Shown here: positions 32,961 through 41,355 of the stretch, piece by piece | How the letters are laid out: every line of letters starts with the position of its first letter | How positions within the stretch are numbered: position 1 is the first letter of the stretch | Program-made: the position numbers and the translations under genes | Notes under the pieces: generated by a model | The model's input: only the letters and a program-made list of their open reading frames with translations | What the model was told of the DNA's origin: nothing | Database searches by the model: none | From: JAVBNT01 sp031551355 | GTDB lineage: Bacteria; Vulcanimicrobiota; CADAWZ01 | Direction of reading: 5' to 3' | Assembly: GCA_031551355.1 (NCBI GenBank) | Contig: JAVBNT010000038.1 | Span: 20,541-84,540 of the forward strand | Length of the DNA stretch: 64,000 nucleotides

Positions 32961-34775
32961 TTATTGCTGCTGCTGCTGCGCTTCGTTTTCCTGCGCGCCC
33001 TGATTTTGTAATATGGCAAGTACGCCTTCAGCCATTACTGCCGTTAAATTGTCTTTCGCCATCTCAATTTGTTCAGAGATGAATTTGTCCTTGTTTTCTT
33101 TGCCCTTTATGTCTTTAAGCGGCTTTTTCAGCTCATTATAGACGGCACTGCTGATATTTTTTCTGAGTGCGTCAATTTCTTTCTGTTTTGTATTTAATTC
33201 TGCCAGACTCTGCGTCGACAAATCCTGATAAAACGCCGCTTTTTGTTCGTCAGTCATGCCCGCAAGCTGCGGTTCGATTTGTCTGAAAGCGTTGGCACAC
33301 ATGAAGTTGTTAATATCTTCTGTAGATGGGCCAAGTTGCTGCATTTTCTGGTCAAGATTTTTTGACTGGGTAATATCTTTGGCTATTTTGGCAAACTTTA
33401 CTCCACCGGCAACGGCGGAAACTACCAATGTCGCCGCTGCTCCTATCGGACCGAGAAGAGCTCCGCCGGCAACGGCCAACGGAATGGCTCCGAGTGCTCC
33501 CGTAAGAGCTCCGACTGTCGTTAAGCCTTTTTCAACGCCAAGTTTATCAAGAACAAAGTCACTTACTTTGCCGGTTAACGGTTTTATAAATTTTTGCACA
33601 TCTGCGGTTAAGTTACGTATCGCCTGCTGGATTTTTGGCCCGGCTAACGCTCCTGCCACTGATGCCCCTGCTCCGATGACTGCTCCGGTAGCGATGCCTG
33701 CCGGTCCGGCAAATGAACCGGACACGGCTCCCAGGGCTGCGCCGGTAGCGGCAGATAAAGCTATTTTTTTAGCTTTGGATTCCATACGGGCACCGACTGC
33801 TCCGCCTATTGAAGCGGAAAGGTTTACCGCCGGTCCGCCGATTCCCGTAAAGGCTGTCGTTAGCATACCTGCCGTGAAGCCCCCGAAAGATCCGTCTCTT
33901 GTTTCTGCACGGCTGCTTCCTGATATTGTTGCCGTTGCTCCCGTCAGTCCGCCCATTAGAGCTGTCGAACCAAGTGCCAATCCTGCCGCGGCCGGGTTGG
34001 CAGATGTTGCTATCGCGGCAACGGCTCCGGCAACGGCTCCGCCTCCGGCGGCAAGCGTTGCTGTCAGTAACGACATTTTTGCCGTTTCTTTTGTTGTCGC
34101 GTTTTCAGAAAGTTTATCAGCGAAAGAAGAACCGGTCATGCCCCCGATTGCGCCGACTACTGCGCCTGCGATTGCCGTCACCGGACCGCCGATTGCGCCC
34201 ATGGCCGCACCTGTAGCGGCTCCTGCCGCTATCGGGGCCATTTTTTTGATAATGGATTTTGTTTTTGACAGTTCAACCGGTTTTCCCGATTCGTCTGTTT
34301 TTTGAATTTTTGAGTTCTGCAGTTTTTCTATCAGGGTTCCGGTTGCGCCGGCAACGGCTCCTGCTGCCGCCATTATTCCGATGGAAGCGAGTCCGGCTGC
34401 TCCTCCGGCGAGAGATGACGTGATTGCCGTGCTTGTAAGCAAGGCACCTGCTCCGACGGTAGAACCTGCAAGCAGCGCTTTGGTCATGGAGCCTGTTTCT
34501 TCTCCAACCGAGACTCCGGCAAATCCAGCTCCGGCACCGGCTACTGCTCCGGGAATTCCTAAAGAGAAAAAGCCTTTTAGCGCCCCGCCCGTAGCAGCTG
34601 ATTTTGGTGACGAGTAGGGCATATCGCCTGTTGTCTCAGGCCTGGGTTCAAAGTAATCGGCAATTTTCTGCAACGCGGAAGAAGATTCTTTTGTCTCCAC
34701 ATTAACAACAGCCGCTTCCGGTTTAACCGAAGGTTGCTGCAGGGGTATATTGTTTGCATTACTTACAGAATTCAT
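32961..34775 (-). CDS. Large glycine-zipper protein (604 aa)
   Basis: The protein starts MNSVSNANNIPLQQPSVKPE, again with the MNS-type N-terminus. Residues about 60-460 are a long succession of Gly/Ala-rich hydrophobic segments (for example PGAVAGAGAGFAGVSVG, AAAGAVAGATGTLIEKL, AAMGAIGGPVTAIAGAVVGA, GPAGIATGAVIGAGASVAGA), which could be eight or more membrane or amyloid-like helices. The last 140 residues are polar and helical, ending in a Gln tail. The composition recalls membrane-inserting or pore-forming proteins, but no family is recognised. It is first in an operon with paralogue D and has a regulon-type promoter. Its ribosome site is weak. Confidence 0.8.
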   Translation of the reverse strand: MNSVSNANNIPLQQPSVKPEAAVVNVETKESSSALQKIADYFEPRPETTGDMPYSSPKSAATGGALKGFFSLGIPGAVAGAGAGFAGVSVGEETGSMTKALLAGSTVGAGALLTSTAITSSLAGGAAGLASIGIMAAAGAVAGATGTLIEKLQNSKIQKTDESGKPVELSKTKSIIKKMAPIAAGAATGAAMGAIGGPVTAIAGAVVGAIGGMTGSSFADKLSENATTKETAKMSLLTATLAAGGGAVAGAVAAIATSANPAAAGLALGSTALMGGLTGATATISGSSRAETRDGSFGGFTAGMLTTAFTGIGGPAVNLSASIGGAVGARMESKAKKIALSAATGAALGAVSGSFAGPAGIATGAVIGAGASVAGALAGPKIQQAIRNLTADVQKFIKPLTGKVSDFVLDKLGVEKGLTTVGALTGALGAIPLAVAGGALLGPIGAAATLVVSAVAGGVKFAKIAKDITQSKNLDQKMQQLGPSTEDINNFMCANAFRQIEPQLAGMTDEQKAAFYQDLSTQSLAELNTKQKEIDALRKNISSAVYNELKKPLKDIKGKENKDKFISEQIEMAKDNLTAVMAEGVLAILQNQGAQENEAQQQQQ

Positions 34776-34822
34776 AAATGATATAACCTTTTATGCCACA
34801 GTACATTTTAATACTTATTGAT

Positions 34823-34877
34823 ATTATAACAAAGATCCTGATCGGTAGCCATTTTCTTTGTGTTAAATAATTATGAA
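34823..34877 (-). promoter_or_regulatory. Promoter with TTAACA direct repeat (regulon site 2)
   Basis: Minus-strand TTAACA (34866-34861) is preceded 11 bp upstream by the related TTCATA (34877-34872), and TATAAT (34828-34823) starts 38 bp after the start of TTAACA. There is no -35 match. It drives the 604-residue gene and paralogue D. Confidence 0.68.
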
Positions 34878-34934
34878 CACTTCACTATCTTTAATTGTAA
34901 ATCGGCTATTTGACGACATAATTTGTTAAGAATA

Positions 34935-34965
34935 TAAAAAACTGCCTTTTGATGGCAGTTTTTTA
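34935..34965. terminator. Bidirectional terminator
   Basis: AACTGCC (34940-34946) pairs with GGCAGTT (34954-34960), extended by A-T pairs on both sides, giving T-runs on either strand. It closes the 36659-34989 transcript. No gene lies between 34776 and 34988. Confidence 0.85.
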
Positions 34966-34988
34966 TATAAGTCAATTATTTGTTTTTA

Positions 34989-35819
34989 TCAGCTGGTTGC
35001 TTTGGCAATTGCCGCCCCGGCAATACCGCCCGCCAAAGCGCCGATGCCTGCTCCGGCAAGAACACCGAGAGCTGTGTTGAGTGTGATATTTACACCGGTT
35101 TCAAACCTTACTTTAGGAGTTTGAAATTCTCCCACTTTAATTCTCTCTATGTCCGGATAAAAGTCATGATCGTAACCTACAACTCTTTCATGGGTAGAAT
35201 AAACGTCATTTCCGTCTTCATCCTTGCCTTCGTATACCTGATATGTCTCAATATCCTCACGTATGGACTCGCTGTATCCGTTCAGTTTTTTCTGCTCAAT
35301 GTTATTTGTATTCCAGCTGACTTCCGGTGTTCCGTAGTTGGCATATTCCTTGGAGACATTCTGCATCACCGGTTTGCCGTTCTGCATTACCGGGTTGTCT
35401 CTGGTTACATCCGTTGTACCATGACCGTAGCTTATCCAGTTGGAATATCTTGACGAGCTGTAGAAATCCGAGGGAATTTCTCCGAGAACTTCTTTTTGCA
35501 TGACCGGTTCCTGCCAGTCAAGCGTTATTGTGTTAAAGTCGTTTGTGGCCTTAATGGTGTTCATCGACATATTATAAGCTACGATGCCGCCGGCAATACC
35601 TCCGGCTACTCCGCCGATGGCAGCGCCTTTTATCGCCCAGTCTTTTGCTTTTTCATCAAGTTTGAGAAAGTCGGGTTTTTTAAAGTCTTTGGCAGGTGAA
35701 CTTTTCTCAAATGCATCGGCTGTTTCGGCAGACAATTCTGACGATGTTGCTTTGATATTTTGTGCCTGAGTGTTTTTTAATATTGCACTGGCTGTGATAT
35801 TTGAAGAGATACCGTTCAT
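34989..35819 (-). CDS. Glycine-zipper membrane-hairpin protein, paralogue C (276 aa)
   Basis: The N-terminus MNGISSNITASAILKNTQAQ is followed by a polar segment, a first glycine zipper (GAAIGGVAGGIAGGIVAYNM, about 65-85), a middle domain with WQEPVMQKEVLGEIPSDFY, DNPVMQNGKPVMQNVS and YANYGTPEVSW, and a C-terminal glycine zipper (LNTALGVLAGAGIGALAGGI) ending in Ala/Lys. The last 40 residues are nearly identical to paralogue B. Two such segments would form a membrane hairpin with the middle domain on one side. It is second in an operon with paralogue B, 36 bases downstream, behind a GGAGG. Confidence 0.82.
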   Translation of the reverse strand: MNGISSNITASAILKNTQAQNIKATSSELSAETADAFEKSSPAKDFKKPDFLKLDEKAKDWAIKGAAIGGVAGGIAGGIVAYNMSMNTIKATNDFNTITLDWQEPVMQKEVLGEIPSDFYSSSRYSNWISYGHGTTDVTRDNPVMQNGKPVMQNVSKEYANYGTPEVSWNTNNIEQKKLNGYSESIREDIETYQVYEGKDEDGNDVYSTHERVVGYDHDFYPDIERIKVGEFQTPKVRFETGVNITLNTALGVLAGAGIGALAGGIAGAAIAKATS

Positions 35820-35855
35820 GAGTGCTGACCTCCGTTTTCTATTTGAGCGGTTATT

Positions 35856-36659
35856 TTAATTGTTTATGGCTTTTGCTATTGCCGCTCCGGCAATGCCGCC
35901 GGCCAAAGCGCCGATTCCTGCTCCGGCCAAAACTCCGAGAGCAGTATTGAGCGTTACGTTTACAGCCGGTTTGAAACTGACGTTGGGAACCTGATAGCTT
36001 CCTATTTTAGTCGATTCTATATTGGGCTGGAATTTGTGTTCAAATCCCTTTATTCTTTCATAAGTGCTGCCGTTTTTTTGATACTGCTCGACATCGGGAC
36101 TTGTTGAGTGGCTGTATCCGCTCAGTTTTTCCTGGGAAATATCTTTTGTTTCCCATTTTACTACCGGCGTTCCATAGTCGGAATATGTGGCAGAGATATT
36201 TTTCATCAAAGGAGCACCGTTTTCCTGGACGGGATTATTTCCGTAAATATCTGTTGTTCCCGCGCCTGATTTTGCCCAGTCGGCTTTGCTGGAGGAATTG
36301 TAGAAATCTGCCGGTATATTGCCTAATTTTTCATTTTGCATCTCCGGTTGCTGCCAGTCTACGCTGACGGTGTTGAATTCATTTTTTTCCTTAAGTGCTG
36401 CAGATGACAGGTTATGGGCGACAATGCCGCCGGCAATACCGCCGGCGACTCCGCCGATGGAAGCCCCTATTGCGGCACCTTTTTTTGTGCTTTCGCTCAT
36501 TTTAAGAAAGTCCGACTTTTTTAACTCTGAAGAGTCGGAGGCTTTTTCTACGGTATCTTTTGTATTTATAGCCGCACAGTCGTTTTTTTCTGCTGTTTTT
36601 TTCGTTTCGGCACTTTTTAATATTGAGCTTGCGGTAATTCCTGAAGATATGCTATTCAT
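35856..36659 (-). CDS. Glycine-zipper membrane-hairpin protein, paralogue B (267 aa)
   Basis: The layout is: N-terminal MNSISSGITASSILK (identical in paralogue A), polar region 16-58, glycine zipper 61-82, middle domain 95-230 (DWQQPEMQNEKLGNIPADFY, NNPVQENGAPLMKNIS, DYGTPVVKWETK, YERIKGFEHKFQPNI) and C-terminal glycine zipper 232-263. There is no classical signal peptide. The Ser/Ile/Thr/Asn-rich start resembles export signals of type III substrates in composition only. AAGGAG lies before the ATG, and a regulon-type promoter lies upstream. Confidence 0.82.
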   Translation of the reverse strand: MNSISSGITASSILKSAETKKTAEKNDCAAINTKDTVEKASDSSELKKSDFLKMSESTKKGAAIGASIGGVAGGIAGGIVAHNLSSAALKEKNEFNTVSVDWQQPEMQNEKLGNIPADFYNSSSKADWAKSGAGTTDIYGNNPVQENGAPLMKNISATYSDYGTPVVKWETKDISQEKLSGYSHSTSPDVEQYQKNGSTYERIKGFEHKFQPNIESTKIGSYQVPNVSFKPAVNVTLNTALGVLAGAGIGALAGGIAGAAIAKAINN

Positions 36660-36715
36660 TTTTAATCTCCTTGGTTTTAAGGCAATAAACTACCATTTTA
36701 AATAATTTTTAATAT

Positions 36716-36770
36716 ATTATACCATACTGTTTTTTTACAGGTAAGTCTTTTTGGGTTAAAAAAGTATTAA
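36716..36770 (-). promoter_or_regulatory. Promoter with TTAACA-like direct repeat (regulon site 3)
   Basis: Minus-strand TTAATA (36770-36765) and TTAACC (36759-36754) lie 11 bp apart, and TATAAT (36721-36716) starts 38 bp after the start of the second. The flanking CTGTTAATACTTTTTTAACC is close to site 4. It drives paralogues B and C. Confidence 0.7.
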
Positions 36771-36785
36771 CAGATATACAAAAAG

Positions 36786-37002
36786 AGGCTGTCGCGCTAA
36801 ATGGGTAGAAAGACCCGCTTAGCACGACAGAAAAAGATTGAAAATGCTTTGCTCCGTCATTTTTTGCTGTTATTTATCTTCATTTCTCATCCTTTCTAAT
36901 GGTATTTGTCCGGCACATGCCGGGATTAGGCGCCTGCGGGCGCGAAGCTTTTATCATGTAAAAAGGGCCGCCGTTAGCACGACAGCCCTCTTTACATGAT
37001 AA
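36786..37002 (-). repeat. Dispersed repeat element, copy 2 (inverted)
   Basis: This is the reverse-oriented counterpart of 56-284. The hairpin end (36789-36830, CTGTCGCGCTAA with TTAGCACGACAG, with G-T wobbles) comes first, and the other end reads GGGCCGCCGTTAGCACGACA (36965-36984). A perfect 12-bp outer pair, TTATCATGTAAA (36951-36962) and TTTACATGATAA (36991-37002), encloses that end. It sits between the stop of paralogue A and the promoter of paralogue B. Confidence 0.7.
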
Positions 37003-37022
37003 ATAATATGTGTCTGTTATTT

Positions 37023-37865
37023 TTAGGAGTTCATTGCCTTGGCAATTGCAGCACCTGCAATGCCGCCGGCTAAAGCTCCGACTCCTGCACCGGCGAGGAC
37101 GCCGAGTGTTGTATTGAGCCCTACATTGACGCCTGTTTCAAATTTTACTTTAGGAACCTGATAGTTGCCTACTGTTAAATTTTTAATATCCGGTGAGAAT
37201 GAGTGCTGATAACCTTTTACTTCTTCACGGGTTGAATAAATTTCTCTGCCGTCAGCTGTTTTGCCTTCGTAGATTTGTTCGGTATGGACATCTGTGTATA
37301 CACTTTCATGATGTCCGGCCAGTTTGGATTGTTGAATATTTTTGGTATCCCAGCTTACAACCGGTGTCCCGTAGTCGGTGAAAGTTTTGGAAACGTCCTG
37401 CATAACCGGTTTGCCGTTTTGCATAACCGGGTTTTCCCTGTAAACGTCTACTGAGCCATGATTGCCCTGTATTGCGTTGATTACACCGAAGATGTTTGCC
37501 GGCTGATAATAGTTTGCCGGAATGGAGCCAAGGTTTTCGCTTTTCATAACCGGCTGCTGCCAGTCAAGGCTTACACTGTTGATGTCATTGTTGGCTTTGA
37601 CGGTGTTCATGGACATGTTGTATGCGATGATGCCGCCTGCAAGACCGCCGGCTACTCCGCCGATGGAAGCTCCGATGATGGCGCCTTTTTTGGAACTGTC
37701 GTTCATTTTTACAAAATCTGCTTTTGTAAGCTCTTTTGAAGATTCACTTTTCTGCAGTGTATCGTTAGTGTCGATTGATGCTGAATTCTCTTTTGCGGCA
37801 GGAGCTGTTGTCGCAGTGTTTTTAAGAATTGAACTTGCCGTAATTCCTGATGATATGCTATTCAT
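37023..37865 (-). CDS. Glycine-zipper membrane-hairpin protein, paralogue A (280 aa)
   Basis: It has the same architecture as paralogues B and C: identical N-terminal MNSISSGITASSILK, first zipper GASIGGVAGGLAGGIIAYNM (about 65-85), middle domain with DWQQPVMKSENLGSIPANYY, ENPVMQNGKPVMQDVS and TDYGTPVVSWDTK, and C-terminal LNTTLGVLAGAGVGALAGGI. Asp/Glu/Tyr-rich segments vary between copies, whereas the hydrophobic ends are nearly constant. It is monocistronic, with its own regulon-type promoter and an AAGGAG ribosome site. Confidence 0.82.
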   Translation of the reverse strand: MNSISSGITASSILKNTATTAPAAKENSASIDTNDTLQKSESSKELTKADFVKMNDSSKKGAIIGASIGGVAGGLAGGIIAYNMSMNTVKANNDINSVSLDWQQPVMKSENLGSIPANYYQPANIFGVINAIQGNHGSVDVYRENPVMQNGKPVMQDVSKTFTDYGTPVVSWDTKNIQQSKLAGHHESVYTDVHTEQIYEGKTADGREIYSTREEVKGYQHSFSPDIKNLTVGNYQVPKVKFETGVNVGLNTTLGVLAGAGVGALAGGIAGAAIAKAMNS

Positions 37866-37929
37866 AGAACTATCTCCTTAAAAAATAATTTATTTAAAAA
37901 TTAACCCTTAGATTCTTTTCTTATGTCAA

Positions 37930-37984
37930 ATTATATCATGTATCTGTTTTTTTAATAAAGCATTTTATGTTAAAAAAAGATTAA
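37930..37984 (-). promoter_or_regulatory. Promoter with TTAACA direct repeat (regulon site 4)
   Basis: Minus-strand TTAATC (37984-37979) and TTAACA (37973-37968) lie 11 bp apart, and TATAAT (37935-37930) starts 38 bp after the start of the second. It has no -35 match. It drives paralogue A. Confidence 0.7.
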
Positions 37985-38054
37985 CAGATTTTCAGATTGT
38001 TTTGCCAATAGATTCCTTTTTCGGGGGGGGTAAGTGTTTCTGGGATAATAAAAA

Positions 38055-38080
38055 GAGAGCCGTTCATTTGCTTCGGCTCC
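38055..38080 (-). terminator. Terminator of serC
   Basis: GAGCCG (38057-38062) pairs with CGGCTC (38074-38079); on the minus strand TCTTTTTATTATC follows. It lies 18 bases after the stop of serC. Confidence 0.8.
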
Positions 38081-38097
38081 CTATCTAAAATTAAATT

Positions 38098-39177
38098 CTA
38101 GTTTTTACTTTTGAATGCTTTCATAAACTCGGTAAGTTTTTCTACGCCTTCGAGCGGCAGTGCATTGTAAATCGATGCTCTGATGCCGCCGGCGGCTCTG
38201 TGCCCTTTGAGTCCTACTAGATCAAGTTCTTTTGCTTCCGATACAAATTTAGCTTCAAGTTCTTCAGTCGCCAGTCTGAATGTTACGTTCATCCAGGATC
38301 TGCTGTCTTTGGCTACATTCGGTTTGTAGAAGTCGCTCATGCTGTCAAGTGCATTATAAATCAAGTCGGCTTTTTTCCGGTTTACTTTTTCTATTTCGGC
38401 AAGACCTCCCTGCTCAAGGATCCATTTGAGAACCAGACCAACTACATAAACCGGGAATACCGGCGGAGTATTGTAGAGGGAGCTGTTTTTCTCATGCGTC
38501 TTATAATTGAGAATTGTCGGCAGATTTTCCGGAATTCTTTCGAGCATGCCTTTTTTCAGCACTAAAACTGTTGCGCCTGAAGGGCCGAGGTTTTTTTGCG
38601 CACCGGCATAAATCAATGAAAACTTGCTGTAATCCATTGTTTTGCAAAGAATATCCGAAGACATATCGGCAATAAGAGGAATGTTACCTGTTTCCGGGAT
38701 AGACTGCCACTGGGTTCCGTAAATAGTGTTATTTGTCGTTATGTGAACATAAGCGGCGTCTTTAGTAAGGGAAAGATCTTTTGGTATATAGGAGAAATTT
38801 TTGTCTTCCGATGATGCGGCGACATTGACATTTCCTACCTTTTTGGCTTCCTTGATAGCTCTTGTTGCCCATTCGCCGGTATTTATATAATCGGCTGTTT
38901 TTCCGGCAGCAAGGAAATTCATCGGCACCATTGAGAACTGGAGACTTGCTCCGCCGCCCATAAACATAACTTTGTAATCATCTGAAAGCCCCATGATTTT
39001 TTTCATGTCTTCTTCTGCTTCAGCATTAATTTTTTCATATTGTTTGCTTCTGTGGCTCATTTCAATAAGGGACATTCCCTGATTGTCATATTCCAATACG
39101 GCTTGTGATGCTTTCTGGATGACAGAATGGGGGAGTGTGGCCGGGCCTGGATTGAAATTGAAAACACGTCTTGACAT
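38098..39177 (-). CDS. serC: Phosphoserine aminotransferase
   Basis: The 359-residue protein begins FNFNPGPATLPHSVIQKA and has GMSLIEMSHRSKQYEKI, MGGGASLQFSMVPMN, NTIYGTQW and the PLP lysine in YAGAQKNLGPSG, all typical of SerC. It converts 3-phosphohydroxypyruvate to phosphoserine in serine synthesis and can also act in the PLP pathway, so it may work with PdxA at 22.4 kb. Length and motifs are complete. It is monocistronic with its own terminator. GGAGG lies near the start on the minus strand. Confidence 0.96.
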   Translation of the reverse strand: MSRRVFNFNPGPATLPHSVIQKASQAVLEYDNQGMSLIEMSHRSKQYEKINAEAEEDMKKIMGLSDDYKVMFMGGGASLQFSMVPMNFLAAGKTADYINTGEWATRAIKEAKKVGNVNVAASSEDKNFSYIPKDLSLTKDAAYVHITTNNTIYGTQWQSIPETGNIPLIADMSSDILCKTMDYSKFSLIYAGAQKNLGPSGATVLVLKKGMLERIPENLPTILNYKTHEKNSSLYNTPPVFPVYVVGLVLKWILEQGGLAEIEKVNRKKADLIYNALDSMSDFYKPNVAKDSRSWMNVTFRLATEELEAKFVSEAKELDLVGLKGHRAAGGIRASIYNALPLEGVEKLTEFMKAFKSKN

Positions 39178-39287
39178 TTTTTAATAACCTCCGAGCTTTT
39201 ATACTATGATGTTGTCCTTGATTCTTCTATAAGGAAATATTTTTCCCTTTAAATAAGTAATGCCGGGAAAATTATAATATTTTTGGC

Positions 39288-39317
39288 TTGGATTTTTATG
39301 TTGTTTTGAGTTATAAT
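39288..39317 (+). promoter_or_regulatory. Possible promoter of the TPR gene at 39362
   Basis: TTGGAT (39288-39293) and TATAAT (39312-39317) are 18 bp apart, 45 bp before the chosen start. Confidence 0.45.
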
Positions 39318-39361
39318 TAATTTAATTGGTATTCATATAAATATTGCGGGGATTTAATTTT

Positions 39362-40675
39362 ATGTCCACTCAGGATATTTTGGAAAAATCAATACTTTTT
39401 AATAGCGGCGGTAAAAAACGCAATAAGCTGCTCGAAAGTTTAAGCGAGCCGCATGACTTTTTGCAGTCTCTGTTTATTTATCTTGATATTTATCTATGGA
39501 CAAAAAACATCCAGGGAATCAAGAAAATTTTATCTATTTCTGAAAGTTTTATAAAAATTTACCCTAAGAACCAGTATAAGTTCTTTTATTATATAAAAAA
39601 GGCCCGTGCGCTTGATTCAATGGGGGAGGCTTTAAAGGCAGGGACCGTTTATGCTAAATTGCTGGATGAGTCTTCAGGCTCCGGCGAAAAGTTGTTTTTT
39701 GCCGAGGCTTTGATGAAAAACGGATCGTTTTTGGAAAAGTTGGCACATTTGCCCAAAATACCGGCCAAATTAAAGAAAATGCTGTCTTTTGACGAGCCGC
39801 TGCCCAAGGCACTTAATTATTTTAAGGAAGCACTTGACATTTATTCCGAGCTGGAGCGCGGATATAATCAGGCGGCATCTGTATTTAATGTCTCTTATTT
39901 ATGTCACTCATTAGGGCTGACCGATGAATCGTATGAGAATTGCCTTTTAGCTATTGAATTGGGAGAAAAACTCTGTTCAAACTCTATTTTGGCCAATGCT
40001 TCACTTCAACTGGCAAATATTTATGATTACCGTAAAGAATATCTTATGAGTAAGATATTCTATGAAAAGGCTCTTGGTTTTTTCAGAAAAAGCGGCAATA
40101 TAACGAAGGTTTCCGATATTATGCATAAGCTGGCCTGGATGTTTGCATTTGAAAAAAACAATAAAAAAGCGGAACAAATATACGAGGATGCCCTGCGGCT
40201 GAAGGTTTCTATTGATTACAAGCAGGCTCTGGGCGAGTTTTATTTTCAGAGGGCGATGATTATGCTCGGAGTAGGGGATGAAAAAAGGGCCCTGAAATTT
40301 TTTGACCGGGCATTGTTTGTCTATGACTTTCTGGGCAGTGCGGATAAAGCCCAGTTTATACGTTTTCAGCTTTTTAACATCTATAAAAAACAGGAGCATT
40401 CATTAACAGAATTTATGTCCGGCTATAAACCGCCGGTTTCAAAAGAAATCCTTGGTGCCAGCATTAATCCCAGCTATTCCCTGCGTTTTGGCGAGTCATA
40501 TTCCGTAAGGCCCTACAATTTGCCCAGGAACTTTTTTAATGTGGAAAGAAAATCACTGGGAAATATGTTGGGTGAAATGAGCCGGCTTTTCGGAAAAAGC
40601 GGCAACCGCAATAAATATATCTCTTATTCCGCTCAGTATTATGCCGTTAAAGCATCTCTTATGCAGACTATCTGA
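39362..40675 (+). CDS. Cytoplasmic TPR-repeat protein
   Basis: The 437-residue protein has no signal peptide. From about residue 140 to 345 it consists of TPR-type helix pairs (LNYFKEALDIYSELERGYNQ, ENCLLAIELGEKL, AEQIYEDALRLKVSIDYKQA, RALKFFDRALFVYDFLGSAD). The last 80 residues are non-repetitive. I used the ATG at 39362 behind GCGGGGA, not the TTG at 39344. It probably acts as a scaffold or regulator; partners are unknown. It converges with the rpe gene. Confidence 0.8.
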   Translation: MSTQDILEKSILFNSGGKKRNKLLESLSEPHDFLQSLFIYLDIYLWTKNIQGIKKILSISESFIKIYPKNQYKFFYYIKKARALDSMGEALKAGTVYAKLLDESSGSGEKLFFAEALMKNGSFLEKLAHLPKIPAKLKKMLSFDEPLPKALNYFKEALDIYSELERGYNQAASVFNVSYLCHSLGLTDESYENCLLAIELGEKLCSNSILANASLQLANIYDYRKEYLMSKIFYEKALGFFRKSGNITKVSDIMHKLAWMFAFEKNNKKAEQIYEDALRLKVSIDYKQALGEFYFQRAMIMLGVGDEKRALKFFDRALFVYDFLGSADKAQFIRFQLFNIYKKQEHSLTEFMSGYKPPVSKEILGASINPSYSLRFGESYSVRPYNLPRNFFNVERKSLGNMLGEMSRLFGKSGNRNKYISYSAQYYAVKASLMQTI

Positions 40676-40689
40676 GTGAATTACCGTCT

Positions 40690-41355
40690 TTAATCATTTC
40701 TCAGCGGTATGGATTTTATTTGCCTGACGACGTTGGCCTTGTCATTCGAGCCGTAAAAAGCCGAGGCCATTACCAGAGTATTTGCCCCGCGGGCGATGGC
40801 GTCTTTTGCCGTTTCGCTGTTTATTCCGCCGTCAACATTGATATTAAGGCTGATACTTAGTTTTTTTGCAAGTTCGTATGCCTCATTTATTTTGCCCATT
40901 GCCCCCGTAATCATTTTCTGTCCGGAAAATCCGGGATTTACAGTCATTATTAATACTTCGTCAATAACGTCTGCCACATAGGGAAGGAATGACAGGCTGC
41001 TTGAAGGATTTACGGCGACTCCGGCCTGGGCACCTTTTTCCCTTATATACCCCAATGTCCTGTGAAGGTGTACGCAGGCTTCAAGGTGAACCGTTATCAG
41101 TGACGCTCCGTTTTCGATACATTCGTCGACATAGATATCCGGATTTTCTGTCATTAGATGGACTTTGAACGGCAGCGATGTTTGTCCTCTGAGTGCTTTC
41201 ATAAGCATTGGGCCAAATGTCAGATTGGGGACGAAGTGCCGGTCCATTATGTCAAAATGTATCGAGTCAACCCCGGCTTTTTCCGTTTCGGTTACCGAAT
41301 CCCTGAGACAGGAAAAGTCTGCTCCGAGTATTGATGGAGAAATATGTACATTCAT
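40690..41355 (-). CDS. rpe: Ribulose-phosphate 3-epimerase
   Basis: The 221-residue TIM barrel has the full Rpe set: ISPSILGADFSCL, IHFDIMDRHFVPNLTFG (metal His and Asp), HLMTENPD, MTVNPGFSGQKMI and NVDGGI. It interconverts ribulose 5-phosphate and xylulose 5-phosphate. Its start immediately follows the stop of a PASTA-domain gene. In many Firmicutes rpe follows prkC and rsgA, so the linkage here looks like a remnant of that order. Confidence 0.95.
   Translation of the reverse strand: MNVHISPSILGADFSCLRDSVTETEKAGVDSIHFDIMDRHFVPNLTFGPMLMKALRGQTSLPFKVHLMTENPDIYVDECIENGASLITVHLEACVHLHRTLGYIREKGAQAGVAVNPSSSLSFLPYVADVIDEVLIMTVNPGFSGQKMITGAMGKINEAYELAKKLSISLNINVDGGINSETAKDAIARGANTLVMASAFYGSNDKANVVRQIKSIPLRND

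Noticed and set aside
32017..37865. Type III secretion translocon proteins
   Set aside because: N-terminal composition and hydrophobic hairpins are suggestive, but no secretion apparatus gene is in the window, so this is kept only as a hypothesis.
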